A stretch of 64,000 bases of DNA from an uncultured Cryptobacterium sp. (GTDB lineage: Bacteria; Actinomycetota; Coriobacteriia; Coriobacteriales; Eggerthellaceae), in contig CATYOF010000001.1 in assembly GCA_958410215.1 (NCBI GenBank), positions 1 through 64,000 of the forward strand, written 5' to 3'. Position numbers and translations under genes: made by a program. Under the pieces are notes generated by a model that saw only the letters and a program-made list of their open reading frames with translations, was not told where the DNA came from and made no database searches. Shown piece after piece: positions 24,540 through 33,367 of this stretch. Positions within the stretch are counted from its first letter, which is position 1. The number at the start of each line of letters is the position of its first letter.

Positions 24540-24944
24540 ATGATAAGGACACAAAGATCGCTTTGGTTCTATACACTTTCAAATAGAGGAATTATTTGGA
24601 AAGGATCAAAGATAAGTATCTACTCGCACCATATAACTGACTTCAATGTTGCCGGTATGCGTTATTGGGATGGCGCACTTGTACTTGACGAACTAAAAGT
24701 TGACATTAATTTAACCATGATCGTAGAGGAAAATAATCCGAATGATCCAGACGCTGTTGCGCTTTATTGGAAAGACGCAAAGATTGGCTATATTCCCCAA
24801 GACTCAAATTGGCTTCCGGCTTTGCTACTCCGTTTTGGACACAACAACGTATTGGAATGCCGCATCCTTAAAGTTGATAAAGAGGCTGAAGCCTGGAAGC
24901 AGCTACGAGTAGGGATTTATGTTACCGATAAAAGTAATTGCTGA
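24540..24944 (+). CDS. HIRAN-domain protein
   Basis: A 134-residue reading frame whose residues about 28-125 form a HIRAN domain: HITDFNVAGMRYWDG, the NPNDPDAVALYW block and AKIGYIPQD, ending in RILKVDKEAEAWKQLRVGIYV. HIRAN domains bind single-stranded or 3' DNA ends and are found alone or fused to helicases and nucleases. The first about 27 residues are not part of the domain, and the ATG at 24540 has no ribosome site, so the true start is uncertain and the gene may be 5'-truncated. It is divergent from a phosphoesterase gene across 183 bases. Confidence 0.75.
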   Translation: MIRTQRSLWFYTLSNRGIIWKGSKISIYSHHITDFNVAGMRYWDGALVLDELKVDINLTMIVEENNPNDPDAVALYWKDAKIGYIPQDSNWLPALLLRFGHNNVLECRILKVDKEAEAWKQLRVGIYVTDKSNC

Positions 24945-25150
24945 AACTTTTTAGTAACTTATGCTGTTTTGCCAAAGGGCTGCACCGATCTATGCACTCA
25001 TCAGAATAAAAATGCGCAACACATAGACTGACAAAACTTGTAGGGATCATTTCCTATTACGTATTGTTTAAACATGTCCAACAATTTTTTTTGATACCAC
25101 ACCCAGATCCGGATTCTTTTTTATTCATATAAAAGCGCAAGAAGTAAACA

Positions 25151-25182
25151 AAAAGCGAGACCACCTAAGTGATCTCGCTTTT
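25151..25182 (-). terminator. intrinsic terminator after rpsA
   Basis: AAAAGCGAGA and TCTCGCTTTT (25182-25173 and 25160-25151) pair perfectly, with GTGA/CCAC extending the stem. The minus-strand exit is TTTTTGTTT. The A-run on the other side could make it work in both directions. The upstream stretch 24945-25150 shows nothing else. Confidence 0.85.
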
Positions 25183-25222
25183 GTACTTTGTACAAATGCT
25201 AAGGCGCGCGCTATTTTGCGTG

Positions 25223-26389
25223 TTATTCAGCGTCTGCCTCTGCTTCAGCTTCCTTGTTTTCAGGTTCAGCAACTTCAATTTCGATGCCCAGCTCTTCAGC
25301 AGCAGCCTTCATGGACAAGGAAATGCGACGACGCTCTACGTTTACGTCCATAACCTTTACCTTTACGGTATCGCCAACATGAACAACCTGAGCAGGTGAA
25401 TCGATGTGCTTCATGGCCATCTCGGAAATGTGTACCAAGCCTTCAACATTAGCACCAAGTTCAATGAACGCACCGAAGGGAACAATCTTGGTAACCTTGC
25501 CGTCTACCACAGTGCCTACAGGATAGGTTTCAACAAGCTTGGTCCAAGGATCCTCGGTGGTCTGCTTGAGACCCAAGGAAATGCGCTCGCGCTGAAGATC
25601 AACGTCGAGAACCTCAACCTCAACTTCTTCGCCAACCTTAACAACCTCGGAAGGATGATTTACATGGCTCCAAGAAAGCTCGGAAATGTGAATCAAACCG
25701 TCAATACCGCCAAGGTCAACAAAGGCACCGAAGTCTACGATAGAAGAAACAGTACCTTTCAGGCGCATGCCCTTAGAAAGCTTCTCCAGGATTTCAGCGC
25801 GCTCGTTCTTGCGGCCTTCTTCAAGAAGAACACGACGAGAAAGAACAACGTTGTTGCGGTTGCGATCCATCTCGATAACACGAGCTTCAATTTCGGTACC
25901 AAGATAAGCAGAAAGATCCTTAACGCGACGAAGGTCAACCAAGGATGCAGGCAAGAAGCCACGAAGACCAATGTCAAGGATCAAGCCACCCTTAACAACT
26001 TCGATAACTTCACCGGTAACAACTTCGCCAGCCTTGAATTTATCCTCAACCTGAATCCAAGCACGCTCATACTCTGCGCGCTTCTTGGAAAGGATGAGGC
26101 GGCCGTCTTTGTCCTCCTTCTGGAGAACCAGTGCCTCGATCTTGTCACCCAGGTTTACAACCTCAGAAGGATCTGCGTCCTTACGGATGGAAAGCTCGCG
26201 AGCAGGAATAACGCCCTCGCTCTTGAATCCGATGTCAACGAGAACTTCATCATGCTCGATCTTTACTACGGTACCGTCGATAAGATCGCCCTCGTCGAAG
26301 TCGGTCAAGGTGCCATCGATCATCTGGTTCATTTCTTCATCGGAAATGTCCTGAAAATCAATAACGGAGGTGTTCTTGATTTCGGTCAA
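25223..26389 (-). CDS. rpsA: 30S ribosomal protein S1 (four S1 domains)
   Basis: A 388-residue protein with four S1 OB-fold repeats (about residues 35-105, 120-185, 205-275 and 290-360), the architecture of actinobacterial and Firmicute S1 proteins; the six-domain E. coli form is longer. Each repeat has the G-x-V...G-F...V-H-I-S-E-L pattern, for example SIVDFGAFVDLGGIDGLIHISELS. The C-terminus is an acidic tail. The start is TTG at 26389 with AGGGG 6 bases upstream; the next Met is at residue 20, inside a conserved acidic stretch. It binds mRNA at the ribosome in initiation. Monocistronic with a long leader. Confidence 0.93.
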   Translation of the reverse strand: MTEIKNTSVIDFQDISDEEMNQMIDGTLTDFDEGDLIDGTVVKIEHDEVLVDIGFKSEGVIPARELSIRKDADPSEVVNLGDKIEALVLQKEDKDGRLILSKKRAEYERAWIQVEDKFKAGEVVTGEVIEVVKGGLILDIGLRGFLPASLVDLRRVKDLSAYLGTEIEARVIEMDRNRNNVVLSRRVLLEEGRKNERAEILEKLSKGMRLKGTVSSIVDFGAFVDLGGIDGLIHISELSWSHVNHPSEVVKVGEEVEVEVLDVDLQRERISLGLKQTTEDPWTKLVETYPVGTVVDGKVTKIVPFGAFIELGANVEGLVHISEMAMKHIDSPAQVVHVGDTVKVKVMDVNVERRRISLSMKAAAEELGIEIEVAEPENKEAEAEADAE

Positions 26390-26740
26390 AACGGACCCCT
26401 TTCAAAATGTAATCAGGGACCCTTCGTACGTGTTTGCGGTTTCAAACATTAACCATGCATGCTACGCGTAGATCTATGCGCCAACAGCAAACATGTCTCG
26501 GGGGCCTATAGTTTCAATGCCTGCCCTCTTGACAGACCAGGCCAGTATATCATATGGGCGCTTCTGATATAGTCTTTCTTCCACTTTTTTGTCGTAATTT
26601 ACATGGGTTTACATTTTTCCTTCGTATAGGTTTACAACTTCGCAAAATAACTCCCGTTATAAACGCAGATCATCATCGGCCTTTTACCATTCTATTCAGA
26701 ACAGATATGATAAACCCACCAGAATGAACAGGAACCTACC
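26390..26740 (-). promoter_or_regulatory. rpsA leader and divergent spacer (351 bases)
   Basis: A -10-like TATACT lies on the minus strand at 26549-26544, which would give an rpsA leader of about 150 bases. S1 leaders are often bound by S1 itself for autoregulation; no clear hairpin could be singled out here. No certain promoter was found for the lipase gene at 26741. Confidence 0.35.
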
Positions 26741-28036
26741 ATGAATATTCTTGATTACCTAGAAAAAGAATTTAGCTCCTTTGAACGCAAGCCTTTCAAC
26801 GTGGTAGATTCAGCCATTCTTTCGCAATTTTGCATGGTACGCTGCGAAGGGCTGGTGCCCCCTTTTAATCCTGATACACTAAATACATCTTCATCTCAAT
26901 CTATCGGGTCTATCGGGCTTATAAAGCGCCTTGGTACTTTCTTTAAAAAGCCCGAGCAAACTGAAATGCCCCTACCCGCCCAATTCAGCAATCTTTTGCG
27001 CGCGGAACGTTATGCAGAAATGTTTACTGGTTTAGTGCCTGATCGAATAAAAGCAACACTGGTAGCACTTGCCGCCAGTCCTCGTTTTAGGAGATTAGGG
27101 CTCCTGGATTATCTCAGTATTTTCGACAAAGAATCAAACAACCAATTTGCTGCACTTACCTTTGTCCATGGCAACAAAGATTCCCACAACGAATTCGCCT
27201 ATATTGGTTTTCGCGGAACCGATACCTCCCTTACGGGGTGGCGCGAAAACTTTAACATGGCCTACACTTCCCCTGTCCCCGCTCAAGCCCAGGCACTTCA
27301 TTATCTGGAAACCGTTGCGGGTCATCTTCCGAAACGTCTCTACGTAGGCGGACATTCCAAGGGCGGAAACCTTGCTCTGTATGCAGCGCTAAAAGCAAAT
27401 CCTGAGATTCAATCACGCATTGAAACGGTATTCGCTCACGATGCACCCGGCTTTAAAGAGGGAGCTATTACCCCCGATGAATGGAAGCGCCTTGAAGGCA
27501 AAATAAACCGAACAATCCCCCAAGAATCTATCGTGGGTATGCTTATGAATTGCCCCGTTACGGCGCATGTCGTACAAGCTCAAGAACATGGCTTTGACCA
27601 GCACAGTATTTTTAATTGGGACGTTAGCCTTGAAGCAAGCAATTTTGTATATGCAGGCACCTTAAGCGATAGTTCTCAATTCTTTAATGAAGTATTTAGC
27701 GAATGGCTTGCCCGCTATTCCGATGAGCAGGCTGCCCAAATTGTCGATGCTCTCTTTAAGGCAATTGAAGTTTCTGGAATTTCCAATGCCTCAGAACTCT
27801 TCTTTGGAGGAATCAAAACTATCCCCCTTTTAACCAAGGCTGCCCAAAATTTAGATAATGAATCGGGCACGGTTTTACGCAGCGCGCTGGGATCCCTTGC
27901 TGCTATTGCCGCCAATCATGCAGGTGCTAATGTAAGTAAAAACATGCAAGAGTTTGGTCGAGGAGTAAGCGAAAACCTACAAGACGCCAGTCGAAACGTG
28001 CAAGAATTTTTTTCTTCTAAATTTTCTAGAGAATAG
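26741..28036 (+). CDS. Mbeg1-like (DUF2974) alpha/beta-hydrolase, probable lipase
   Basis: A 431-residue protein of the Mbeg1-like/DUF2974 group, alpha/beta hydrolases with a predicted lipase fold. The nucleophile elbow is YVGGHSKGGNLALYAA (GxSxG, Ser about residue 206), with the acid and His expected in FAHDAPGF and EHGFDQHSIFNWD. The N-terminal FSSFERKPFNVVDSAILSQFCMV block is typical of the group. The last about 60 residues are a helical region with repeated NMQEFGRGVSENLQDASRNVQEF. The native substrate is not known. It converges on serC with a shared terminator. Confidence 0.82.
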   Translation: MNILDYLEKEFSSFERKPFNVVDSAILSQFCMVRCEGLVPPFNPDTLNTSSSQSIGSIGLIKRLGTFFKKPEQTEMPLPAQFSNLLRAERYAEMFTGLVPDRIKATLVALAASPRFRRLGLLDYLSIFDKESNNQFAALTFVHGNKDSHNEFAYIGFRGTDTSLTGWRENFNMAYTSPVPAQAQALHYLETVAGHLPKRLYVGGHSKGGNLALYAALKANPEIQSRIETVFAHDAPGFKEGAITPDEWKRLEGKINRTIPQESIVGMLMNCPVTAHVVQAQEHGFDQHSIFNWDVSLEASNFVYAGTLSDSSQFFNEVFSEWLARYSDEQAAQIVDALFKAIEVSGISNASELFFGGIKTIPLLTKAAQNLDNESGTVLRSALGSLAAIAANHAGANVSKNMQEFGRGVSENLQDASRNVQEFFSSKFSRE

Positions 28037-28066
28037 AAACAATGGTAAAAGACCTAAATGATAAAC

Positions 28067-28095
28067 GAACCCCGCAGTCTATCCTCGCGGGGTTC
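28067..28095. terminator. hairpin between convergent lipase and serC genes
   Basis: GAACCCCGC and GCGGGGTTC form a perfect 9-bp stem with an 11-base loop. Neither side has a full T-run, but AT-rich sequence follows on both strands. It probably ends transcription from both genes. Confidence 0.6.
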
Positions 28096-28133
28096 ATCGC
28101 TTAATTTAAAACATCCAAATTTGAAACGCACTC

Positions 28134-29216
28134 TTAGGAATGAGCCTTTTCAAATTCCTTCATGTATTCAACCAGTGCCTTAACGCCTTCGATAGGCATT
28201 GCGTTGTAAATGCTTGCACGCATACCGCCTACCGTACGATGACCTTTAATGTTTTCAATGCCAACCTTCTTAGCACCTGCAACAAATTCGGCATCCAAAT
28301 CAGCATCACCGGTTACGAAAGGAACATTCATGATGGAACGATCTTCCTTGCGTGCGGTTGCGGTGTAGAAGTCGGTCGAATCAAGGTAGTCATACAAAAT
28401 GGCTGCTTTTTCTTCGTTGCGCTTCTTCATGGCCTCAAGACCACCTTGGGCCTTCAGCCACTTAAATACCTTGCCGCAAATATAGATGCCATAGCAAGGA
28501 GGCGTGTTGGACATGCTACCTGCGTCTACCTGAGTTTTGTAACGCATAATGGTAGGCGTGTTAGGAAGCCATTCTTCTTTTACCAGGTCATCGCGTACAA
28601 TAACAATTACCACACCAGCTGGACCGATGTTCTTCTGAACGCCACCATAAATCAAACCATACTTTGAAACATCAATAGGCTCAGACAGGAAACAGGAAGA
28701 AACATCGCTTACTAAAGGCACATCGCCCGTGTCAGGCAGCTTGTGATAGTGCGTACCATAAATGGTTTCGTTTTCGCAAATGTAGACGTAGTCCGCTTCC
28801 GGATCAAACTCAAGTTCATCAACATTAGGAATATACGAGAAGTTTTCATCCTCACTTGATGCCACCAGGCGAGCATCACCAAAAATCTTTGCTTCCTTGT
28901 ATGCCTTCTTGGACCAAGAACCCGATACGATATAGTCCGCCTTACCCGTAAGCATAAGGTTCATAGGAATGGCAGCAAACTGTTGCGTTGCGCCACCCTG
29001 TAAAAACAGTACATGATAATTGTCAGGGATATTCATAAGCTCACGCAGATCTGCTTCAGCTTCTTCGATAATGCCCTTGAACGCTGCTGATCGGTGGCTC
29101 ATTTCCATAACTGACATGCCAGTGCCCTTATAATCGAGCATTTCATCAGCGGCTTCGCGCAACACTTCTTCAGGAAGCACTGCGGGGCCTGCAGAAAAGT
29201 TATACACCCTTCCCAT
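28134..29216 (-). CDS. serC: phosphoserine aminotransferase
   Basis: A 360-residue PLP enzyme that converts 3-phosphohydroxypyruvate to phosphoserine. The start VYNFSAGPAVLPEEVLREA is diagnostic. The PLP lysine is in YGGVQKNIGPAGV, and other family blocks are FLQGGATQQFAAIPMNL, DVSSCFLSEPIDVSKYG and the late HRTVGGMRASIYNAM. The neighbouring serA or serB is not seen. AAAGGACTTGGCTAA precedes the ATG. Its leader contains a 7-bp inverted repeat (CTCTATC...GATAGAG, 29341-29382) and no typical T-box motif. Confidence 0.95.
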   Translation of the reverse strand: MGRVYNFSAGPAVLPEEVLREAADEMLDYKGTGMSVMEMSHRSAAFKGIIEEAEADLRELMNIPDNYHVLFLQGGATQQFAAIPMNLMLTGKADYIVSGSWSKKAYKEAKIFGDARLVASSEDENFSYIPNVDELEFDPEADYVYICENETIYGTHYHKLPDTGDVPLVSDVSSCFLSEPIDVSKYGLIYGGVQKNIGPAGVVIVIVRDDLVKEEWLPNTPTIMRYKTQVDAGSMSNTPPCYGIYICGKVFKWLKAQGGLEAMKKRNEEKAAILYDYLDSTDFYTATARKEDRSIMNVPFVTGDADLDAEFVAGAKKVGIENIKGHRTVGGMRASIYNAMPIEGVKALVEYMKEFEKAHS

Positions 29217-29599
29217 TTAGCCAAGTCCTTTCTCTGCGTTGTCTACGTTTAAACAAACCATCCAAGTTGGCTTTCACACGAGTCTCCTCTTTTCACGAAA
29301 GCCTCTACTTTTTGCAAAGGTTCCCGATTACAGCAAAAGACTCTATCAACTTGGTAGCGTTGGTCACTTTATCACGATAGAGAGACATTTGTTTGTTAAA
29401 CCTTTAGGTATTACGTAGACGCGTGTATTAGATGGGCGAATGCCCTTAATTTGCGAGGCCTCCTTATACGTGCATCAATTTAATTAATGTCAGCCATAAC
29501 CGAATGTTTTTTCATGAGTTATTTCCCTTTTACACCTCTACAATAAAGGTATAAAAGCTTCCCAATTTCCTAATCGCACACATATTTTAGGGGGATGGA
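29217..29599. other. 383-base divergent spacer between serC and the oxidoreductase
   Basis: It contains the inverted repeat CTCTATC (29341-29347) / GATAGAG (29376-29382), which in minus-strand RNA would close a 42-base stem-loop in the serC leader. TACAAT near 29540 is a possible -10 for the plus-strand gene. I see no ORF, tRNA or known riboswitch. Confidence 0.3.
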
Positions 29600-30673
29600 A
29601 TGAAAGACGTAATTCGCTGGGGCATTATCGGATGCGGAGATGTTGTTGAAACTAAAAATGGACCAGCTTTCTATTTAGCCGAAGGCTCTGAACTGGCCGG
29701 CATCTGGAATCGCACCAAAAGCAAAGCGGTAGATTGGTGCGAGCGCCACGGACACGGACATGCTTACGACACACTGGATGAATTGCTCGCCGATCCTGAA
29801 GTAGACATCATTTATGTAGCAACTCCACCCAATGTTCATAAGCAGTATGCAATTCAAGTAGCACAGGCACACAAGCACTGCTACTTGGAAAAGCCCATCG
29901 CGCTTTCCTGGGAAGAGGCGGAAGAAATACATGCTGTCTTCAAAGAATCGGGCACCCGTTGCTTTACCGCGCATTACCGCCGCGGCATGCCTCGTTATCG
30001 CGAACTGAAGAAGTTGCTTGATGCGGGTACTATTGGCAAGATTCGTGGTGTGCAGGTAATTCGCACCCAGCGTCAAACCGCCGAAGAAATGCTTCCTGAA
30101 GATCAAAAGCCGTGGCGTGTTCGCCCGGAAATTTCTGGCGGTAGCCATTTTTATGAGGGCGACGCCCACATGCTGGACTTGATCGACTTCCTAGCTGGCC
30201 CTCTGAGCGATTTCAAGCTGGAAGTTACCAATGAAACCGGATTCTATCCCGGCGAGGACGCGGTATCTCTTTCTGGTATTACCGAAAAACGCGTAATGGT
30301 TTCTGGTACTTGGTGCTATGCCACCTATAAGGCAATTGATCGCTTCTTGATTTATGGCGATAAAGGCAGCGTTGAATTTTCTTACTACGACAATGCCGCT
30401 CCCCTTCATTTCGAAGCACTTGCCGATGAAAATGCCGTAGCTCACGAAGGAGTAATGGGCGGCGTTCGTAAAGAAGCCGAACTAAAAACCTGGGAAGTAA
30501 CACCTGAAGTACAAGCCTATCCTGGTCTTGGTCAGGCACAGGATATCGTGAACGAACTACGCGGCATTCCTGGTGCGAAATGCTACAGCACGCTTGATTC
30601 CGCTATGCGTTCACTTCGCATTACCTGCACTGCACGCGAACAAATGAAAGCCCTGCGCGAAAGCCGTAAGTAA
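29600..30673 (+). CDS. Gfo/Idh/MocA family NAD(P)-dependent oxidoreductase
   Basis: A 357-residue two-domain oxidoreductase. The N-terminal Rossmann domain begins IRWGIIGCGDVVETKNGPAF, and the dinucleotide-domain end shows the family motif CYLEKPIALS (EKP). GGSHFYEGDAHMLDLIDFLAG carries the likely catalytic His in the second domain. The substrate is probably a sugar, sugar acid or inositol, as in most family members, but none is indicated by neighbours. GGGGGATGGA stands before the ATG. A clear terminator at 30734 follows. Confidence 0.9.
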   Translation: MKDVIRWGIIGCGDVVETKNGPAFYLAEGSELAGIWNRTKSKAVDWCERHGHGHAYDTLDELLADPEVDIIYVATPPNVHKQYAIQVAQAHKHCYLEKPIALSWEEAEEIHAVFKESGTRCFTAHYRRGMPRYRELKKLLDAGTIGKIRGVQVIRTQRQTAEEMLPEDQKPWRVRPEISGGSHFYEGDAHMLDLIDFLAGPLSDFKLEVTNETGFYPGEDAVSLSGITEKRVMVSGTWCYATYKAIDRFLIYGDKGSVEFSYYDNAAPLHFEALADENAVAHEGVMGGVRKEAELKTWEVTPEVQAYPGLGQAQDIVNELRGIPGAKCYSTLDSAMRSLRITCTAREQMKALRESRK

Positions 30674-30733
30674 CATTACTGTGCCTTAGCGGCGTTGAGT
30701 GAACTCGTATTTGCAACCGAGATGCTACACTAC

Positions 30734-30769
30734 AAGGCATATCAACATCATTTTGATATGCCTTTTTCT
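30734..30769 (+). terminator. intrinsic terminator after the oxidoreductase gene
   Basis: AAGGCATATCAA and TTGATATGCCTT form a 12-bp stem (30734-30745 and 30753-30764) followed by TTTCTTATT. It also lies just 30 bases before the broken hydrolase gene, leaving little room for a separate promoter there. Confidence 0.85.
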
Positions 30770-30794
30770 TATTCGCTTAAAAAAGGAAGGCACC

Positions 30795-31388
30795 ATGACT
30801 TACTTACCTCAAGTTCAGTAAACCCCCTGGCAACAGAGCAGCGAAATTAACCTATCCAGTACCGCTGTTTTAGTAATTGATATCTTAGGAGGATCTGGCG
30901 GTCCCACCCCAGGCTTAGAAGAAATGGCTGAAAATGCCGTCAGCATCGTAAAAGCAGCCCGTAAAGCAGGCTTACCTGTGCTGTTTACCAACGATGCTCA
31001 TATTGAAGGCGTAGATCGTGAACTTGATCTATGGGGAGAACATGGCATCTGTGGCACCGATGCTGCGCAACCATTAACTGAATTTGATGTGCAAGAAAGC
31101 GACTTCATTATTCCCAAACGCCGCTATAACGGATTCTTTCAAACTGACCTTGACTTGACCCTACGCGAACTAGGAGTGGATACCTTAATTGCGTTTGGTT
31201 GCGACACTAATATTTGCGTACTGCAAACACTTGCGGGTGCTTATTTCTTAGGCTACAAAACTATTGTTCCTGCCGATGCGTGCGGAACTTTTCTTATTGG
31301 CACCCAAGAAGCAGGACTCGAATACTTTACCCGTTGCTACGACAGCCGTGTCGTTAATACACAAACCGTCCTTCATATCCTCAAATAA
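30795..31388 (+). pseudogene. isochorismatase-like cysteine hydrolase, interrupted by in-frame stop
   Basis: From the ATG at 30795, with AAGGAAGG directly upstream, the frame encodes a full-length 197-residue isochorismatase-fold hydrolase except for a TAA at codon 9 (30819-30821). The catalytic triad survives downstream: Asp29 in VLVIDILGG, Lys108 in IIPKRRYN and Cys141 in DTNICV. Restarting at the next Met (30924) would lose Asp29 and the first strand, and no GTG or TTG lies between. A single C-to-T change at a Gln codon explains it. It is a recent pseudogene, or a readthrough case, or a sequence error. The last 594 bases show no other damage. Confidence 0.8.
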
Positions 31389-31567
31389 TAGTGCGCTATT
31401 GCACCAAAAATGTATAAAAACTCCCTTTATGCAGGTAATTCGGATAACAATTAAGTACTAACAGACCAATTTCTATGTTTGATTCCAATTATTTAACCGT
31501 TAATTACAACAAATTCTGCAGTATCGAAAGAGTGGCCTACATAACGGGATATTTCATCCAAAAGTTT

Positions 31568-31598
31568 GCCTATAACCCCAAAAAATGGGGTTATAGGC
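31568..31598. other. perfect 13-bp hairpin without T-run
   Basis: GCCTATAACCCCA-AAAAA-TGGGGTTATAGGC is a fully paired 13-bp stem with a five-base loop. It has the same arm and loop lengths as the hairpin at 22876-22906, though the sequences differ. It lies 23 bases beyond the ilvC terminator in the otherwise empty 308-base stretch 31389-31696. Confidence 0.5.
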
Positions 31599-31620
31599 GA
31601 AAATGCTCGGCGTACCAGAA

Positions 31621-31648
31621 AAAAGGTCGCCCACAAGGGCGACCTTTT
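31621..31648 (-). terminator. intrinsic terminator after ilvC
   Basis: AAAAGGTCGCCC-ACAA-GGGCGACCTTTT is a perfect 12-bp stem with a tetraloop. A/T-runs on both arms make it usable on either strand, ending ilvC and anything coming from the other side. Confidence 0.9.
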
Positions 31649-31696
31649 GCCTAATTCAAGACGTAAGTGTTCTTGAATGTATTCTTATTACTCAGA

Positions 31697-32695
31697 TTAC
31701 TCAGCCTTGATCCAAGAGAACATGGAGCGAATCTTTTCGCCCGTCTTTTCGATCTCGTGGTTATTGATTGCCTCGCGCTGTTCAAGCAACCACTTGTGGC
31801 CGTTGTTGCAGTCAGCAACAAATTCCTTAGCGAATTCACCATTCTGAATGCGCTTCAAGATTTCCTTCATAGCTTCACGAGACTGCTCGTTAATTACCTT
31901 AGGACCAGCATAGTACTCGCCATATTCAGCGGTGTTGGAGATGGAGTAGTTCATGAAGTGAATACCGGATTCGTACATCAAGTCTACGATCATCTTCATC
32001 TCGTGATAGCACTCAAAGTAAGCAAGCTCGGGAGGATAACCAGCGTCTACCAAGGTCTCGAAACCAGCCTTTACCAGCTCTACTAAGCCACCGCAAAGAA
32101 CTGCCTGCTCGCCAAAGAGGTCCTCTTCAGTCTCTTCAGCAAACGTTGCCTTAATAATACCGGAGCGAGCACCGCCAACACCCCAGCAGTAAGAAAGCGC
32201 GATATCCCAAGCATTGCCGGTTGCATCCTGAGCAACACAAGCCAAATCAGGTACACCAGAGCCTTCCGTGTACTGACGACGTACAATGTGACCAGGACCC
32301 TTAGGAGCACACATAATTACGTTTACGCCTTCAGGAGCCTTGATGTAGCCATAGTGGATGTTGAAGCCATGAGCAAAGGCGAGCGTGTTGCCTTCCTTCA
32401 AATGAGAAGCAATGTGCTGTTCGTATACTTCAGGCTGCTTCTCGTCGGGAACGAGGATCATAATAAGGTCTGCTTCTTCAGCAGCATCGTCCATGTTCAT
32501 TACCTTCAGGCCAGCTTCTTCAGCCTTTGCCCAAGAGGAAGAACCCTCGCGAAGACCAACGCGAACATCAACGCCAGAATCCTTAAGGTTCAGTGCATGT
32601 GCATGACCCTGAGAGCCATAGCCAATAATGGCTACCTTCATGCCCTGGATTACTGAAGGATCTACGTCCTGTTCATAATAGATAGTTACAGCCAT
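31697..32695 (-). CDS. ilvC: ketol-acid reductoisomerase
   Basis: A 332-residue class I KARI that isomerises and reduces acetolactate or acetohydroxybutyrate with NAD(P)H. The start MAVTIYYEQDVDPSVIQGMKVAIIGYGSQGHAHALNL shows the Rossmann glycine motif, with VGLREGSSSW as the cofactor-specificity loop. Metal-binding acidic residues lie in EDLFGEQAVLCGG and the ECYHEMKMIVDLMYE knot. It lies 176 bases downstream of ilvN, so it is probably cotranscribed or has a weak internal promoter. It ends at a strong bidirectional terminator. Confidence 0.97.
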   Translation of the reverse strand: MAVTIYYEQDVDPSVIQGMKVAIIGYGSQGHAHALNLKDSGVDVRVGLREGSSSWAKAEEAGLKVMNMDDAAEEADLIMILVPDEKQPEVYEQHIASHLKEGNTLAFAHGFNIHYGYIKAPEGVNVIMCAPKGPGHIVRRQYTEGSGVPDLACVAQDATGNAWDIALSYCWGVGGARSGIIKATFAEETEEDLFGEQAVLCGGLVELVKAGFETLVDAGYPPELAYFECYHEMKMIVDLMYESGIHFMNYSISNTAEYGEYYAGPKVINEQSREAMKEILKRIQNGEFAKEFVADCNNGHKWLLEQREAINNHEIEKTGEKIRSMFSWIKAE

Positions 32696-32871
32696 GATTC
32701 ATCCCTTCTTCTAATGACTGATTACTTACACTTTGATATCACTAACTCGCACATCTGTTTATAGTTCGCAGTGCATTTAATACTACTGAAACCCAATACA
32801 AACAAAGCCTTGATATATGAGTGCCCATATAAGCAAGCCCCGATACTGGAACAGCAAAACATGAAACTCTG

Positions 32872-33366
32872 CTAGCTAACCTTTGATCCGCGAGACATAG
32901 CAATCATACCGGTGCGAATAATTTCCTTAATGCCATAGGCACGAAGCAAATCTTCAATACCCGCAATCTTGGATTCAGAACCCGTAACCGCAATAGTAAG
33001 TGACGATTTACCCACATCAACAATGTTGGCACGGAACACATTCGCAATTTCAATAATCTCACTACGGCGTTCTGGATTGGAGTGAACCTTAAAAAGCACC
33101 AGTTCACGCTCAATCGCATCTTCACCCGTAAGGTCGGTAATTTTATGAACACTAATAAGCTTGTGAAGCTGCTTGGTAATTTGTTCGTAGGCCACATCGT
33201 TTGCCATCATAACAATAGTCAGGCGTGCAAGCGTCACATCTTCAGTTGGTCCAACCGAAAGCGATTCAATGTTGAAGCCACGCCTGGAAATAAGGCCTGT
33301 TACACGAGATAAAACACCAGGCTGATTCTCTACCAAAATTGAAAGGATATGCCTTTGATTTTCCAT
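32872..33366 (-). CDS. ilvN: acetolactate synthase regulatory (small) subunit
   Basis: A 164-residue regulatory subunit. The N-terminal ACT domain starts HILSILVENQPGVLSRVTGLISRRGFNIESL and carries the valine-binding signature, and a C-terminal domain follows (DLLRAYGIKEIIRTG). I took the ATG at 33366 because AAGGAGG stands 8 bases before it and the catalytic-subunit stop is just upstream with one base between. The longer open frame to 33519 runs antiparallel through ilvB and is a shadow. It gives valine feedback to the IlvB subunit. Confidence 0.95.
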   Translation of the reverse strand: MENQRHILSILVENQPGVLSRVTGLISRRGFNIESLSVGPTEDVTLARLTIVMMANDVAYEQITKQLHKLISVHKITDLTGEDAIERELVLFKVHSNPERRSEIIEIANVFRANIVDVGKSSLTIAVTGSESKIAGIEDLLRAYGIKEIIRTGMIAMSRGSKVS

Positions 33367-33367
33367 A

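Noticed and set aside
25406..26452. 348-residue plus-strand frame opposite rpsA
   Set aside because: It is an antisense shadow of rpsA codon usage, full of Asn/Leu repeats, with no domain match.
29341..29382. serC leader stem as a T-box
   Set aside because: No stem I block, T-box sequence or terminator with T-run could be found; only a 7-bp inverted repeat is present.
30924..31388. hydrolase translated from the internal ATG at 30924
   Set aside because: This start lacks a ribosome site and would remove the catalytic Asp and the first strand; the upstream start with an in-frame stop is the better reading.
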